64,000 nt of DNA from Gammaproteobacteria bacterium. GTDB lineage: Bacteria; Pseudomonadota; Gammaproteobacteria; Steroidobacterales; Steroidobacteraceae. Position numbers and translations under genes: made by a program. The stretch spans positions 1 to 64,000 of the forward strand of contig JAQGOF010000078.1 in assembly GCA_028293745.1 (NCBI GenBank), given 5' to 3'. Of this stretch, positions 43,592 to 54,048 are shown piece after piece; position 1 is the stretch's first letter; the number at the start of each line of letters is the position of its first letter. Under the pieces are notes generated by a model. The model ran no database searches and was not told the origin of the DNA. It worked only from the letters and a program-made list of their open reading frames with translations.

Positions 43592-43633
43592 ACGTAGCGG
43601 CGGCGAGCACGAACACAACGATGTCCCATGGGT

Positions 43634-43656
43634 ACACGGCGCATATTGCGCCGTGT
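43634..43656 (+). terminator. Hairpin between rhlE and copL
   Basis: Perfect 10-bp stem ACACGGCGCA / TGCGCCGTGT with loop TAT, followed by CACCCTTTGGCGTTTT. It fits a terminator for rhlE. It overlaps the first codons of the longest copL frame, so either copL starts further downstream or the hairpin controls copL. Confidence 0.65.
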
Positions 43657-43690
43657 CACCCTTTGGCGTTTTCGGTGTAAGCTGCCTCGT

Positions 43691-44107
43691 GTGAGAAGCC
43701 GCGCCACGAAAATTCTGTCCACGAAGGCAGCACTGTTTGTGCTCCTGGCATTTCAGCTGATTGTGGGTCTGCCGTTGCAGACGGCCCAGGCGGCGCTTGA
43801 TAGGCCGGCGCATATGCCTGAGGCGATGCAGGCGGCCAATGCCGATTGCCCAATGCACGATGCCGCGCACGGCGCGACCCCTGTTAACGACAGCAACAAA
43901 CAAGCGCACCCGGGAAAACAAGCGCCCGCGGGCAACCATGATTGCTGTCACGTGAGTGCGTGCCAGTGTCAATGCGTCTATACGCCGGCGGCTTTCGATC
44001 TGCCGCCGCTCGCTGATATAGCGACATCCGTTGCAATTCCATCGCTCTCGAGCGCGCAATTCGTAGCGCCTCGTATCGACGAGTTCCTTCGACCTCCGAT
44101 CGCCTGA
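43691..44107 (+). CDS. copL: CopL-like metal-binding regulatory protein
   Basis: The product carries an N-terminal signal-like helix (TKAALFVLLAFQLIVGLPLQ) and a Cys/His-rich segment (ADCPMHDAAHG, HDCCHVSACQCQC) as in CopL, the small protein encoded just upstream of copAB in xanthomonads and needed for copper-induced expression. The start is uncertain: ATG 43628 lies inside the rhlE terminator hairpin, so I use GTG 43691, although its ribosome-binding site is weak. It precedes copA by about 100 bases in the same direction and is probably the copper-responsive leader gene of the cluster. Confidence 0.75.
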   Translation: MRSRATKILSTKAALFVLLAFQLIVGLPLQTAQAALDRPAHMPEAMQAANADCPMHDAAHGATPVNDSNKQAHPGKQAPAGNHDCCHVSACQCQCVYTPAAFDLPPLADIATSVAIPSLSSAQFVAPRIDEFLRPPIA

Positions 44108-44212
44108 TCCAACGCGATTCCCCGTCCGCTCGTGCGGACCCCGGATCAGCCAGCCCATGCGGGCTGATCGAACGTGCGCATCGCTTGCGGTGCGCATCGC
44201 GGAGGCAGTGCG

Positions 44213-45898
44213 ATGTATCGATCTCGTTTCGGAGCGAGGCCGTTTCCCGAAATCCCCGGATTCAACAGTTCTCCGGAATTCAACCTTTCCCGGCGCCGCT
44301 TTGTGCAAGGACTCGCCGGCGGCGCGCTCGTGCTGGCCGCGTGTCGCGGTGTGGCTGGGGCGGCGGGCGCGGCCGGCGAAACGGTAGCTAGGGGCGAGCG
44401 CGGCTCCATTCTGCGCGGCACCGATTTCCAGCTGGAGATCGGCGCCCGCCAAATGAATTTCACCGGGGCTTCGCGGCCGGCCACGGTCGTCAACGGCCAA
44501 CTGCCGGCACCGCTGTTGTATTGGCGTCAGGGCGACACCGTCACCCTTCGAGTGACCAACCGTTTGCCCGCGCCGACGTCCATTCACTGGCACGGGATGA
44601 TCCTGCCCGCCAACATGGACGGCGTGCCTGGAATCAGCTTCGCCGGCATCCCGCCCGGCGAAACGTTTGTATATCGCTTCCCCGTAACGCAGTCAGGAAC
44701 GTACTGGTATCACAGCCACTCGCGATTTCAGGAACAAGTTGGGCTATACGGCCCGATCATCATCGAGCCACGGGGTGGTGAGCGGTATCGCGCCGACCGG
44801 GAGCACGTAGTGTTGTTATCCGACTGGACGGACACGAATCCGGAGCACATCTACCGAATGCTCAAAGTCCAGAGCGACTATTTCAACTACGGGAAACGGA
44901 CGGTGGCGGATTTCTTTGCCGACGTGCGCAAACAGGGCCTCTCTCAGACGGTCGCTGATCGGCGTATGTGGGGGCAGATGCGCATGAACGACACTGACCT
45001 GCTCGATGTGTCCGGGCACACGTACACATATCTTATGAACGGCGTCACTCCTGCCGCCAACTGGACGGGTTTGTTTCGGCGCGGCGAGAAAATCCGATTG
45101 AGGATCATCAACGGCTCGTCGATGTCTTTCTTCGACGTCCGGATTCCCGGTCTGACGCTGACAGTGGTCGCGGCGGACGGGCAGGATGTCGAGCCGGTGA
45201 CCCTGGATGAGTTTCGTATCGGGCCGGCGGAAGTTTACGACGTCATAGTCGAACCAAAGGACGATCGCGCCTACACGATCTTCGCGCAGTCGATGGATCG
45301 TTCGGGCTACGCGCGCGGGACACTCGCGCCAGCAGCGGGCATGGAGGCTGAAGTCCCGCAGCTCGATGCGCGCCCGGTGTTGACCATGATGGATATGGGT
45401 ATGGGTGGACCCACCACGAACCTCGCTGACCCCGGCATTGGGTTGCGCAAGAACGGACGTCGCGTGTTGACCTACGCCGACCTCCATACCGTCGGCGGGC
45501 CGATTGACTCCCGCGAGCCGGGGCGCGAAATCCGACTGCACTTGACCGGCCACATGCAGCGGTTCGTGTGGTCGTTCGACGGGAAGAAGTTCTCCGAGAG
45601 CCGGCCGCTGCAATTCAACTACGGCGAGCGCCTGCGGATTGTGCTGGTGAACGACAGCATGATGAACCATCCCATTCATTTGCACGGCATGTGGAGCGAG
45701 GTCGAGTCGCCGGAAGGTGAGTTCCTCGTGCGCAAGCACACGATTGTGGTGCAGCCGGGCCAGCAATTGAGCTATGGCGTCACCGCCAACGCGTTGGGTC
45801 GATGGGCGTTTCATTGCCACCTGCTGTACCACATGGAAGCCGGCATGTTCCGCGAGGTCGTCGTGGAGCAGGCGCCTGCAAGCGGTAAACAATCGTGA
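44213..45898 (+). CDS. copA: Multicopper oxidase CopA (copper resistance)
   Basis: The 561-residue precursor has a Tat signal (NLSRRRFVQGLAGGALVLAA) for export of the folded copper enzyme. Copper-ligand motifs of all sites are visible: HWHGMILP, WYHSHSRFQEQVGLYGP, HPIHLHGMWSEVE and HCHLLYHMEAGMFREV. A short Met patch (MMDMGMGG) replaces the long Met-rich repeats of some CopA/PcoA proteins. It oxidises Cu(I) in the periplasm. ATG 44213 has GGAG upstream; an earlier GTG is in frame but lies before the ribosome-binding site. Its stop overlaps the copB start (GTGA). Confidence 0.95.
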   Translation: MYRSRFGARPFPEIPGFNSSPEFNLSRRRFVQGLAGGALVLAACRGVAGAAGAAGETVARGERGSILRGTDFQLEIGARQMNFTGASRPATVVNGQLPAPLLYWRQGDTVTLRVTNRLPAPTSIHWHGMILPANMDGVPGISFAGIPPGETFVYRFPVTQSGTYWYHSHSRFQEQVGLYGPIIIEPRGGERYRADREHVVLLSDWTDTNPEHIYRMLKVQSDYFNYGKRTVADFFADVRKQGLSQTVADRRMWGQMRMNDTDLLDVSGHTYTYLMNGVTPAANWTGLFRRGEKIRLRIINGSSMSFFDVRIPGLTLTVVAADGQDVEPVTLDEFRIGPAEVYDVIVEPKDDRAYTIFAQSMDRSGYARGTLAPAAGMEAEVPQLDARPVLTMMDMGMGGPTTNLADPGIGLRKNGRRVLTYADLHTVGGPIDSREPGREIRLHLTGHMQRFVWSFDGKKFSESRPLQFNYGERLRIVLVNDSMMNHPIHLHGMWSEVESPEGEFLVRKHTIVVQPGQQLSYGVTANALGRWAFHCHLLYHMEAGMFREVVVEQAPASGKQS

Positions 45899-46656
45899 GG
45901 ACGGTGTTTGCACTCGTTATGGTGTTGGCCGCCGTGGTGGCCATCAGAGAGGCGCGAGCTGGAGATTCCATGTCCTATCGTGAAATGGCCGACACCATGC
46001 AAATGGACGACACCGCGAGGTTCGGCAAAGTCCTGTTCGACCAGCTCGAGTGGCGCGACGGCGATAAAGGTGAGGGGCGCGGAAAGTGGGATGCGCAGGC
46101 TTGGTACGGCGGCGATTACGACAAGCTCTGGGTGAAGAGTGAGGGGAAATACGTCTCGGCGGGTAATGACACGGGCCTTCACGATGCCGACGTCGAGTTG
46201 CTGTGGAGCAGGGTCATTTCCCGCTGGTGGAACGTGCAGGCGGGCGGCCGCCAGGATCTCGGTCCGGGGCAGTCGCGGACCTGGCTGTCAGTCGGTGTTG
46301 AAGGTCTCGCACCGCAATGGTTTGAAACGGAAGCGACCCTGTACGCCAGCGATGGGGGTCGTACGGCCGCGCGCCTGAAGGCGCAGTATGATCTGTTGCT
46401 GACCCAGCGCCTTGTGCTCCAGCCGTTTGCGGAAGCAAACTTGTACGGTCACTCGGACCGGCAGCACCAGATCGGCTCCGGCCTTTCGGATCTGGAAGTC
46501 AGCATTCGCCTGCGCTATGAGCTGCGGCGTGAGTTTGCGCCCTACATTGGGGTCGTCTGGTTGCGCCGTTTCGGCGGGACCGCAGATTTGGTCAGAGCCG
46601 CGGGTGGAGAGGCCAGCGATCTGGAACTGGCGGTTGGATTGCGCGTCTGGTTTTAG
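45895..46656 (+). CDS. copB: Copper resistance protein CopB (outer membrane)
   Basis: A 253-residue protein with an N-terminal signal peptide (VFALVMVLAAVVAIREARA) and the CopB/PcoB barrel sequence: FGKVLFDQLEWRDGDKGEGR, WDAQAWYGGDYDKLWVKSEG, then alternating strands to WLRRFGGTADLVRAAG and a C-terminal Phe, as in outer-membrane beta-barrels. The Met/His-rich N-terminal repeats of classical CopB are nearly absent. The GTG start overlaps the copA stop, giving translational coupling. Confidence 0.93.
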   Translation: MRTVFALVMVLAAVVAIREARAGDSMSYREMADTMQMDDTARFGKVLFDQLEWRDGDKGEGRGKWDAQAWYGGDYDKLWVKSEGKYVSAGNDTGLHDADVELLWSRVISRWWNVQAGGRQDLGPGQSRTWLSVGVEGLAPQWFETEATLYASDGGRTAARLKAQYDLLLTQRLVLQPFAEANLYGHSDRQHQIGSGLSDLEVSIRLRYELRREFAPYIGVVWLRRFGGTADLVRAAGGEASDLELAVGLRVWF

Positions 46657-46676
46657 TGCATATCTGGGAGATCGCT

Positions 46677-47141
46677 ATGAAAATTGCTCGACTTGTGTGT
46701 GCCTCGGCGCTCATGGCCTGCAGTGCGCTGGCCTTTGCACATACTCACCTGGTGAAGGCGGATCCTGCTGACGGCAGCACGGTGACGGTTGCCCCGCCGA
46801 AATTCGTATTGACGTTCGCTGAGCCAGCGAGGCTGACTGCGCTTTCGCTGCAGAAAGACACGGAACCGGCGAAAAAAATAGGCCCGCTGCCGACGACGCC
46901 GGCTGCGGAGATTTCTATTCCCGCGCCACAGATGACCGCGGGAAAGTACGTGTTGAGTTGGCGAGCCGTCAGTGACGATGGGCATGTGATGCCCGGGAAG
47001 GTGACCTTCACGGTGGGTCCATCCGCTGCGACGACGGCGGCGCCAGCTGCGCTCACCGAGGTGAGCGCAGGCATTGCAGTCATCGCGCGGCTCCAAGGTG
47101 TTGCGCTGATCCAGTCCACAAACGCCCTGACCGGTCACTAG
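46677..47141 (+). CDS. copC: Periplasmic copper-binding protein CopC
   Basis: The 154-residue precursor has a signal peptide (LVCASALMACSALAFA) directly followed by His in AHTHLVKADPADGS, the first Cu(II) ligand, and the second His in DGHVMPGKVTFTVG. The immunoglobulin-like CopC domain ends near residue 120; a further 30 residues rich in Ala and Thr form an unusual tail. The Cu(I)-binding Met cluster of PcoC is not evident. ATG 46677 is preceded by GGGAGATCGCT. It lies between copB and copD. Confidence 0.92.
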   Translation: MKIARLVCASALMACSALAFAHTHLVKADPADGSTVTVAPPKFVLTFAEPARLTALSLQKDTEPAKKIGPLPTTPAAEISIPAPQMTAGKYVLSWRAVSDDGHVMPGKVTFTVGPSAATTAAPAALTEVSAGIAVIARLQGVALIQSTNALTGH

Positions 47142-47172
47142 CTGGCGCTCTATCATTTTGCAAGAGATGTCG

Positions 47173-48024
47173 ATGCCAGAGGGCCCGGATGCTCTGTCCG
47201 TCGCGTTCCGGGCTGTCAGTTTTGTGCTGCTGCTGAACGCGGCGGGCATACCCATTTTCATCGCCGTGTTTGGGCATCTTCTGCCTGATAGCCTGCCGGC
47301 CATAGCCAAACTCGGGTGGGGACTAGCCATTGGGGCGTTGGTGTTTGTGGCCGGACATCACGCGCTCGAGGGCGCGCGCATGGCCGGGGAGATGGGTGGA
47401 GTTGTGGATCCCGCAATGCAGGCGATGACGCTGCGTTCGTCGGAAGGCGCGGTGTTTGGACTGCGCATGGTCGGTCTAGTGCTGATTGCGGTGGGCTTGC
47501 GTCGCGGCGCCCTGGCGGTCGGCATCACAGGCGCCATCCTCGCCACCGCAGCTTTCACCCTAACCGGTCACACCTCCGTTACTCCATATCGTCCAGCAGC
47601 GGCGGCTCTGCTGACATTCCACCTTCTCGTTGTCGCATTCTGGCTCGGGTCACTGTGGCCACTGTATCTGGTGGCCGGCAGGGAACCGCCGCACAGAGCG
47701 GCACACGTGATTGATGCGTTCTCGCGCGTAGCAGCCTGGGTCGTGCCAGTCATCCTCCTCGCAGGCGTCGGTCTTACCGTGCTCCTGGTCCCAAGCTGGG
47801 CTGTCTTCAGGCAGCCCTACGGGCAACTGCTGCTGGCGAAGGTAGCCTTGTTCGCCGTCCTCATGGCGCTGGCGACCTTGAACAAGTGGACATTCGGCCC
47901 CGCGTGCGCCAAGGGGCGGACGCGAGCGTTCAAGCAGGCCTTGGCGATCGAATACGTCCTTATCTGTATCGTGCTGGCAATTACCGCGACGCTGACTACG
48001 TTTTATTCGCCCGAGGCTGCATGA
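47173..48024 (+). CDS. copD: Copper transport protein CopD (inner membrane)
   Basis: A roughly 283-residue polytopic protein with about eight hydrophobic helices (VLLLNAAGIPIFIAVFGHLL, GLAIGALVFVAGHHALEGAR, AAALLTFHLLVVAFWLGSLW, VVPVILLAGVGLTVLLVPSW, ALAIEYVLICIVLAITATL). Conserved His and Trp residues in HLLVVAFWLGSLWPLYL are typical of CopD, which is thought to move copper across the inner membrane with CopC. Start could also be ATG 47167 or TTG 47158. Its end overlaps the convergent peptidase gene by 29 bases. Confidence 0.92.
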   Translation: MPEGPDALSVAFRAVSFVLLLNAAGIPIFIAVFGHLLPDSLPAIAKLGWGLAIGALVFVAGHHALEGARMAGEMGGVVDPAMQAMTLRSSEGAVFGLRMVGLVLIAVGLRRGALAVGITGAILATAAFTLTGHTSVTPYRPAAAALLTFHLLVVAFWLGSLWPLYLVAGREPPHRAAHVIDAFSRVAAWVVPVILLAGVGLTVLLVPSWAVFRQPYGQLLLAKVALFAVLMALATLNKWTFGPACAKGRTRAFKQALAIEYVLICIVLAITATLTTFYSPEAA

Positions 48025-48922
48025 TCGCCCGGCGAATGTCCGCCAGGGGCGCTTCGTCATGTAGCATGACGGTGCTGCCATCCGACACAACCCCCAGTTT
48101 TGTCCACAGATCACGCAGGTCCGGAGTTACAGGGCTGTCTTTCATCTGTGCGTAGAGGTCTTCCAACACCTTCGTCCCGGTCGCCGCATCCCCCGTAGCG
48201 AGAACCCGGGTGATGGGCCAGTCCACCGACAGACCCCCGCTGGCCTTCGCAACGGCGCGCATCGCGTCCTGCAACCCAAATCGATTCCCCGTCCGGCGAT
48301 GAATCTCGACATCCGCCAGGAAGCAGAACATGGCGCCGCCCCAGTACGTCCGCCCCCACGTATGGGTGTGATCCAACCCCCGGTCCCCATCCTGCGGCAT
48401 GCCGCGTGGCATCTGTTTCATCTGTTCTGCAAACACGTCCTGCTGGGTTCTATTGCCGGCCTGTTCGCGTGAGATGCCCTCGACATACACCGCCAGCCCT
48501 TCGGAGAACCAACTTTGATCGTCGCCGACGTCAGGCAGGGCCAGGTGAGTCATCTCATGCACCAATACCCAGTCATCGAGCAGCTGTGCCGCAGTGACAT
48601 CGCGGCCGGCCTGCACACGAATGAAGCCACCCCGGTAGCCCCAGGTCTTGCCCCCGTGCACGCCACCCCCGTCCTCGGGAACAACCTGGATTCGCAGGGA
48701 GCTCGTCGGGAAGTTGCCGTAGTAGGCTGTCACGATTCCCAGCGAGCGCTTGATCCACTCCAGCAGCGGTTCTGCGCCGCCGCGAAACTTCGAGTCGGCG
48801 AGCTCGATCCGAAGGCTCACGCCATCGAGACTGAGCTGCCGGGTGGAGCTTTCGTCGGCACACGCCTGTGCGCTTGCGAAGAGCAGGAGAGTGGTAATGA
48901 GACAAGCCTTGAAACCGGACAC
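47996..48922 (-). CDS. Secreted gluzincin-type metallopeptidase, uncharacterised
   Basis: The 308-residue product starts with a signal peptide (CLITTLLLFASAQACA). A zinc-protease motif HEMTH lies in DWVLVHEMTHLALPDVGD, with the third-ligand/second-helix motif WFSEGLAVYVEGISRE about 20 residues on, as in gluzincins (M1/M61-like). The rest (GVSLRIELADSKFRGGAEPL, GGKTWGYRGGFIRVQAGRDV) matches no family I can name. It is probably periplasmic. It is convergent with copD and lies just downstream of cbbR, so neither neighbour tells its role. Confidence 0.75.
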   Translation of the reverse strand: MSGFKACLITTLLLFASAQACADESSTRQLSLDGVSLRIELADSKFRGGAEPLLEWIKRSLGIVTAYYGNFPTSSLRIQVVPEDGGGVHGGKTWGYRGGFIRVQAGRDVTAAQLLDDWVLVHEMTHLALPDVGDDQSWFSEGLAVYVEGISREQAGNRTQQDVFAEQMKQMPRGMPQDGDRGLDHTHTWGRTYWGGAMFCFLADVEIHRRTGNRFGLQDAMRAVAKASGGLSVDWPITRVLATGDAATGTKVLEDLYAQMKDSPVTPDLRDLWTKLGVVSDGSTVMLHDEAPLADIRRAIMQPRANKT

Positions 48923-49860
48923 TATTGCCTCCGTGCACCCGGCATGTCGCCGATGGCCTTGTGAATGATCTGTCCGCCGCGCTCCAACAGGAAGGTGCGG
49001 AACGCCGCCGTGATCGGGGAGAGGTGCTTATTGCGCAAGTGCATCACATACCAGTCTCGCACGATCGGCAGACCGACTATGTCCAGGCATACGAGCTTGC
49101 CCGCCGCAAGCTCGAGCCCAACGGTGTGCGCCGAGATGAAGCTGAGCCCCATACCCGCCATCACCGCCTGCTTGATCGTCTCATTGCTGCTCACCTCCAT
49201 GGAGACACGAAAGGGCACGTGCCGTTCCCGGAACACGTGTTCCATCGATGCGCGCGTTCCGGAGCCTTCCTCGCGGATCAGGAACTGTTCGGTACTGAGC
49301 TGCTTCAGCGGGATGCGTTTCTTCGCTGCAAGCGGATGATCGGGCGAGGCGATGATGACCAGCGGGTGTTTGGCAAAAGCGGCCGCGGTCGTATCGAGCT
49401 CACGCGGCGGCCGACCCATGATGACCAGGTCGATCTCGTTCGCGGCCATCTGCGCAATGATCTCCTCGCGGTTGCCAACGCCGAACTTGATGGTCACTTC
49501 GGGGTACGCCGGAGTGAACGCCGACAGCAGTGACGGTGCGAAATACTTCGCAGTGCTCACCGCTCCGAGCTTGAGAACACCCCGTTTGAGGCCTCGCATG
49601 GCCGCCAGCGATTCCGTCGCTTCCCGCATCAACTCGAGGGTCTGGGTGGCATACCGCAGCAGCTCCTCGCCTGCCGGAGCAAGTTGCACCTTGCGCCCGA
49701 GCTTCTCGAACAGCGGCAGGCCGACTTCGTCTTCGAGCAGCTTCACCTGTTGTGAGACGGCCGGCTGTGTCAGGTGCAACTCGCGCGCCGCGCGGGTAAA
49801 TGACAAATGCCGCGCGACCGCCACGAACACCCTCATCTGCCTCAATGTTACGTTACGCAT
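48922..49860 (-). CDS. cbbR: LysR-type regulator CbbR of the Calvin-cycle operon
   Basis: A 312-residue LysR protein: N-terminal winged HTH (TLRQMRVFVAVARHLSFTRA, ARELHLTQPAVSQQVKLLED) and a two-lobe effector domain (VLKLGAVSTAKYFAPSLLSA, EIDLVIMGRPPRELDTTAAA). The sequence and the divergent position next to cbbL identify it as CbbR, which activates cbb genes in response to metabolites. I use ATG 49860, with GGGAC upstream; in-frame ATGs at 49881 and 49911 would run towards or into the predicted operator. Its stop just touches the peptidase start (ATGA). Confidence 0.93.
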   Translation of the reverse strand: MRNVTLRQMRVFVAVARHLSFTRAARELHLTQPAVSQQVKLLEDEVGLPLFEKLGRKVQLAPAGEELLRYATQTLELMREATESLAAMRGLKRGVLKLGAVSTAKYFAPSLLSAFTPAYPEVTIKFGVGNREEIIAQMAANEIDLVIMGRPPRELDTTAAAFAKHPLVIIASPDHPLAAKKRIPLKQLSTEQFLIREEGSGTRASMEHVFRERHVPFRVSMEVSSNETIKQAVMAGMGLSFISAHTVGLELAAGKLVCLDIVGLPIVRDWYVMHLRNKHLSPITAAFRTFLLERGGQIIHKAIGDMPGARRQ

Positions 49861-49906
49861 CGCAATGTCCCACGGTGTCATCAGCCAAAAAAACGGCTCT
49901 GGGCAG

Positions 49907-49927
49907 TGCATAAGGAATACTTATGCA
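49907..49927. promoter_or_regulatory. Likely CbbR operator between cbbR and cbbL
   Basis: Perfect inverted repeat TGCATAAG / CTTATGCA with a 5-base spacer GAATA. It contains a T-N11-A LysR box and lies 47 bases upstream of the chosen cbbR start and 110 bases upstream of cbbL, the usual place for a CbbR recognition site serving both directions. Confidence 0.75.
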
Positions 49928-49958
49928 CAGGCGAACAATATCTAACTAGACCTAATAG

Positions 49959-51521
<1,563 letters not shown>

Positions 51522-51535
51522 TCCAAGGAGCCAAC

Positions 51536-51952
51536 ATGAGACTCACCCAAGGCGCCTTTTCGTTCCTTCCCGATCTGACCGATGCGCAGATCAGCAGTCA
51601 GATCGAGTACTGCCTGAAGAATGGCTGGGCCGTGTCGATCGAGTACACCGACGACCCGCACCCGCGCAACACCTACTGGGAGATGTTCGGGCAGCCCATG
51701 TTCGATATCCGGGATGCGGCCGGAATCATGGCGGAGCTGCAGTCGTGCCGGAAGACCTTTCCGCAGCATTACATCAAGCTCAACGCTTTCGATTCCGCGC
51801 TCGGCAGGGAGTCTCTGCGCCTGTCGTTCATCGTCGGCAGGCCGGACAAGGAGCCCGGTTTCGCACTCGAGCGCACGGAAGTTGGCGGCCGGAACGTGCA
51901 GTACACGACACGGTCTTACGCGGTCGAGCGCCCCGAGGGCGAAAGATACTGA
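51536..51952 (+). CDS. cbbS: RuBisCO small subunit (red-type)
   Basis: The 138-residue subunit shows [20 protein letters not shown], the conserved [11 protein letters not shown] and the C-terminal extension ([20 protein letters not shown]) that forms the beta-hairpin barrel of red-type small subunits. It follows cbbL by 14 bases with a clear AAGGAG ribosome-binding site, so an L8S8 form IC enzyme is expected. Confidence 0.97.
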   Translation: MRLTQGAFSFLPDLTDAQISSQIEYCLKNGWAVSIEYTDDPHPRNTYWEMFGQPMFDIRDAAGIMAELQSCRKTFPQHYIKLNAFDSALGRESLRLSFIVGRPDKEPGFALERTEVGGRNVQYTTRSYAVERPEGERY

Positions 51953-51968
51953 CGGCCGGGCATTCATC

Positions 51969-52925
51969 ATGGACACCATCACCAACGGCCAGGCTCGTCG
52001 TGACGATCCGTCCCCTCAGGGCGGACCGGCGCCCCAGCTGGATCTCGATGCCGTCTTCCGCGAGTCCAACATCGGTGCGGTGTTGGACAAACTCGAACGG
52101 GAGCTCATAGGCCTCGAGCCGGTCAAGAGCCGCATACGCGATATCGCGGCGCTGCTGCTGGTAGACAAGTTGCGGCACTCGCTGGGTCTGTCCGCCGGGG
52201 CGCCGTCGCTGCACATGAGCTTTACCGGAAATCCGGGCACCGGCAAGACGACTGTCGCCCTGCGGATGGCGGAAATCCTGCATCGCTTGGGCTATGTCCG
52301 CAAAGGTCATCTCATCGCCGTGACGCGCGACGACCTCGTGGGACAGTACATCGGTCACACCGCTCCCAAGACCCGCGAAGTCCTCAAGCGTGCCATGGGC
52401 GGCGTGCTGTTCATCGACGAGGCGTACTACCTCTACAGACCGGAGAACGAGCGCGACTACGGCCAGGAGGCGATCGAGATCCTCCTGCAGGTCATGGAGA
52501 ACCAGCGGGAGGACCTGGTCGTGATCTTTGCCGGCTACAAGGACCGCATGGACACGTTCTTCCGCAGCAACCCGGGCATGTCGTCGCGCGTGGCCCACCA
52601 CATCGATTTCCCGGACTACACACCCGCAGAGCTTCACTCCATCGCGGGGCTGATGCTCGAGCAGATGCAATACCAGCTCGACAGCGAGGCCGATACCACG
52701 CTGTTGGAGTACATCGAGCGGCGAATCAAGCAGCCGCATTTCGCCAACGCCCGGTCGGTGCGCAATGCCCTCGACCGCGCACGGCTGCGGCAGGCCAGCC
52801 GGCTGTTCGAGCGGCGCGGCGGCCTCCTGTCGAAAGAGGATCTGGTCACCATCAAAGCGGCCGACATCCGGGCGAGCCGGGTCTTTGCCGCTGAAAAGTC
52901 AGCCGGCCAGGCAGAGAACCAGTAG
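51969..52925 (+). CDS. cbbX: Red-type RuBisCO activase CbbX
   Basis: A 318-residue AAA+ protein with Walker [10 protein letters not shown], Walker [15 protein letters not shown] and the pore-loop region [12 protein letters not shown]. CbbX hexamers, stimulated by ribulose bisphosphate, pull the C-terminus of red-type CbbL to release inhibitory sugars. The first 30 residues are disordered-looking. It lies 16 bases after cbbS; its presence independently supports the red-type classification of the RuBisCO. Confidence 0.97.
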   Translation: MDTITNGQARRDDPSPQGGPAPQLDLDAVFRESNIGAVLDKLERELIGLEPVKSRIRDIAALLLVDKLRHSLGLSAGAPSLHMSFTGNPGTGKTTVALRMAEILHRLGYVRKGHLIAVTRDDLVGQYIGHTAPKTREVLKRAMGGVLFIDEAYYLYRPENERDYGQEAIEILLQVMENQREDLVVIFAGYKDRMDTFFRSNPGMSSRVAHHIDFPDYTPAELHSIAGLMLEQMQYQLDSEADTTLLEYIERRIKQPHFANARSVRNALDRARLRQASRLFERRGGLLSKEDLVTIKAADIRASRVFAAEKSAGQAENQ

Positions 52926-52947
52926 ATAACAAACGGGGGAGTGCGGC

Positions 52948-54030
52948 ATGGGCTACACGAAGATTTTCACCACGAAGACCTTGACGCGATTCCTCATCGA
53001 GGAGCAGCGGCGCTTCAATCATGCAACCGGCGGATTTACCGCTTTGGTCAACGACGTCAGGCTCGCCTGCAAGCGCATCGCCAGGGTTATCGGCAAGGGA
53101 GCGTTGTCCGATGCGCTCGGCGCTGCCGGAACGACCAACGTCCAGGGCGAAACGCAGATGAAGCTGGACGTCCTGGCGAACGATATTTTCGTCCGGACCA
53201 ACGAGTGGGGCGGGCAGCTCATGGGCATGCTCTCCGAGGAGATGGAGGCCCCCTATCCGATCCCGGCCGAGTACCCCAGGGGTAAGTACCTGCTGCTGTT
53301 CGATCCGCTGGATGGCTCCTCCAACATCGATGTGAATGTCTCGGTTGGCAGCATTTTCTCGGTGCTGCGCTGTCCGGACGGCGTATCGGAGCCCACGGAG
53401 CGCGATTTCCTGCAGCCCGGGACGCAACAGGTATGCGCCGGCTACGCTATCTACGGTCCCTCGACGATGCTCGTCTTGACGACCGGGCGCGGCGTGAACG
53501 GCTTTACGCTGGATCGCGAGATCGGCGAATTCATGTTGACCCATCCGGAAATCACCATCGAGCCAGACACGTCCGAGTTTGCCATCAACGCGTCAAATTC
53601 GCGCTACTGGGAGCCGGCGATCAAGCGTTACGTCAACGAGTGCCTTGCGGGGCAGGCGGGTCCCCGCGGACGCGATTTCAACATGCGATGGATAGCTTCG
53701 CTGGTGGCGGAAACCCACCGCATCCTGATGCGCGGGGGTGTCTTCATGTATCCGCGGGACCGCAAAGACCTCTCGAGAGCCGGGCGGTTGCGACTGTTGT
53801 ACGAGGCCAACCCGATCGGCTTTCTCATCGAGCAGGCCGGCGGCCGCGCCAGCACCGGCAATCAGCCCATCCTCGAGGTGCAGCCGCAGGCCGCGCATGA
53901 GCGGATTGGGTTCGTATTCGGGGCCCGCAACGAGGTCGAGCGCATCGAGCGGTATCACCGCGATCACAACGAGTTCGAATACGATGCTCCGCTCTTCGGA
54001 ACACGGGGCCTGTTCACTACGCACGTCTAA
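52948..54030 (+). CDS. cbbF: Fructose-1,6-bisphosphatase class I
   Basis: The 360-residue enzyme removes phosphate from fructose-1,6-bisphosphate (and possibly sedoheptulose-1,7-bisphosphate) in the Calvin cycle. The metal/phosphate motif [20 protein letters not shown], the early [16 protein letters not shown], and the later [12 protein letters not shown] and [12 protein letters not shown] are class I features. It follows cbbX by 22 bases with GGGGGAG before the ATG. Confidence 0.96.
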   Translation: MGYTKIFTTKTLTRFLIEEQRRFNHATGGFTALVNDVRLACKRIARVIGKGALSDALGAAGTTNVQGETQMKLDVLANDIFVRTNEWGGQLMGMLSEEMEAPYPIPAEYPRGKYLLLFDPLDGSSNIDVNVSVGSIFSVLRCPDGVSEPTERDFLQPGTQQVCAGYAIYGPSTMLVLTTGRGVNGFTLDREIGEFMLTHPEITIEPDTSEFAINASNSRYWEPAIKRYVNECLAGQAGPRGRDFNMRWIASLVAETHRILMRGGVFMYPRDRKDLSRAGRLRLLYEANPIGFLIEQAGGRASTGNQPILEVQPQAAHERIGFVFGARNEVERIERYHRDHNEFEYDAPLFGTRGLFTTHV

Positions 54031-54048
54031 CGAGGGGGTGAGAGCACT

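Noticed and set aside
43175-44593. 472-codon minus-strand frame across rhlE, copL and copA
   Set aside because: It spans three well-supported plus-strand genes and owes its length to low-complexity GC-rich sequence.
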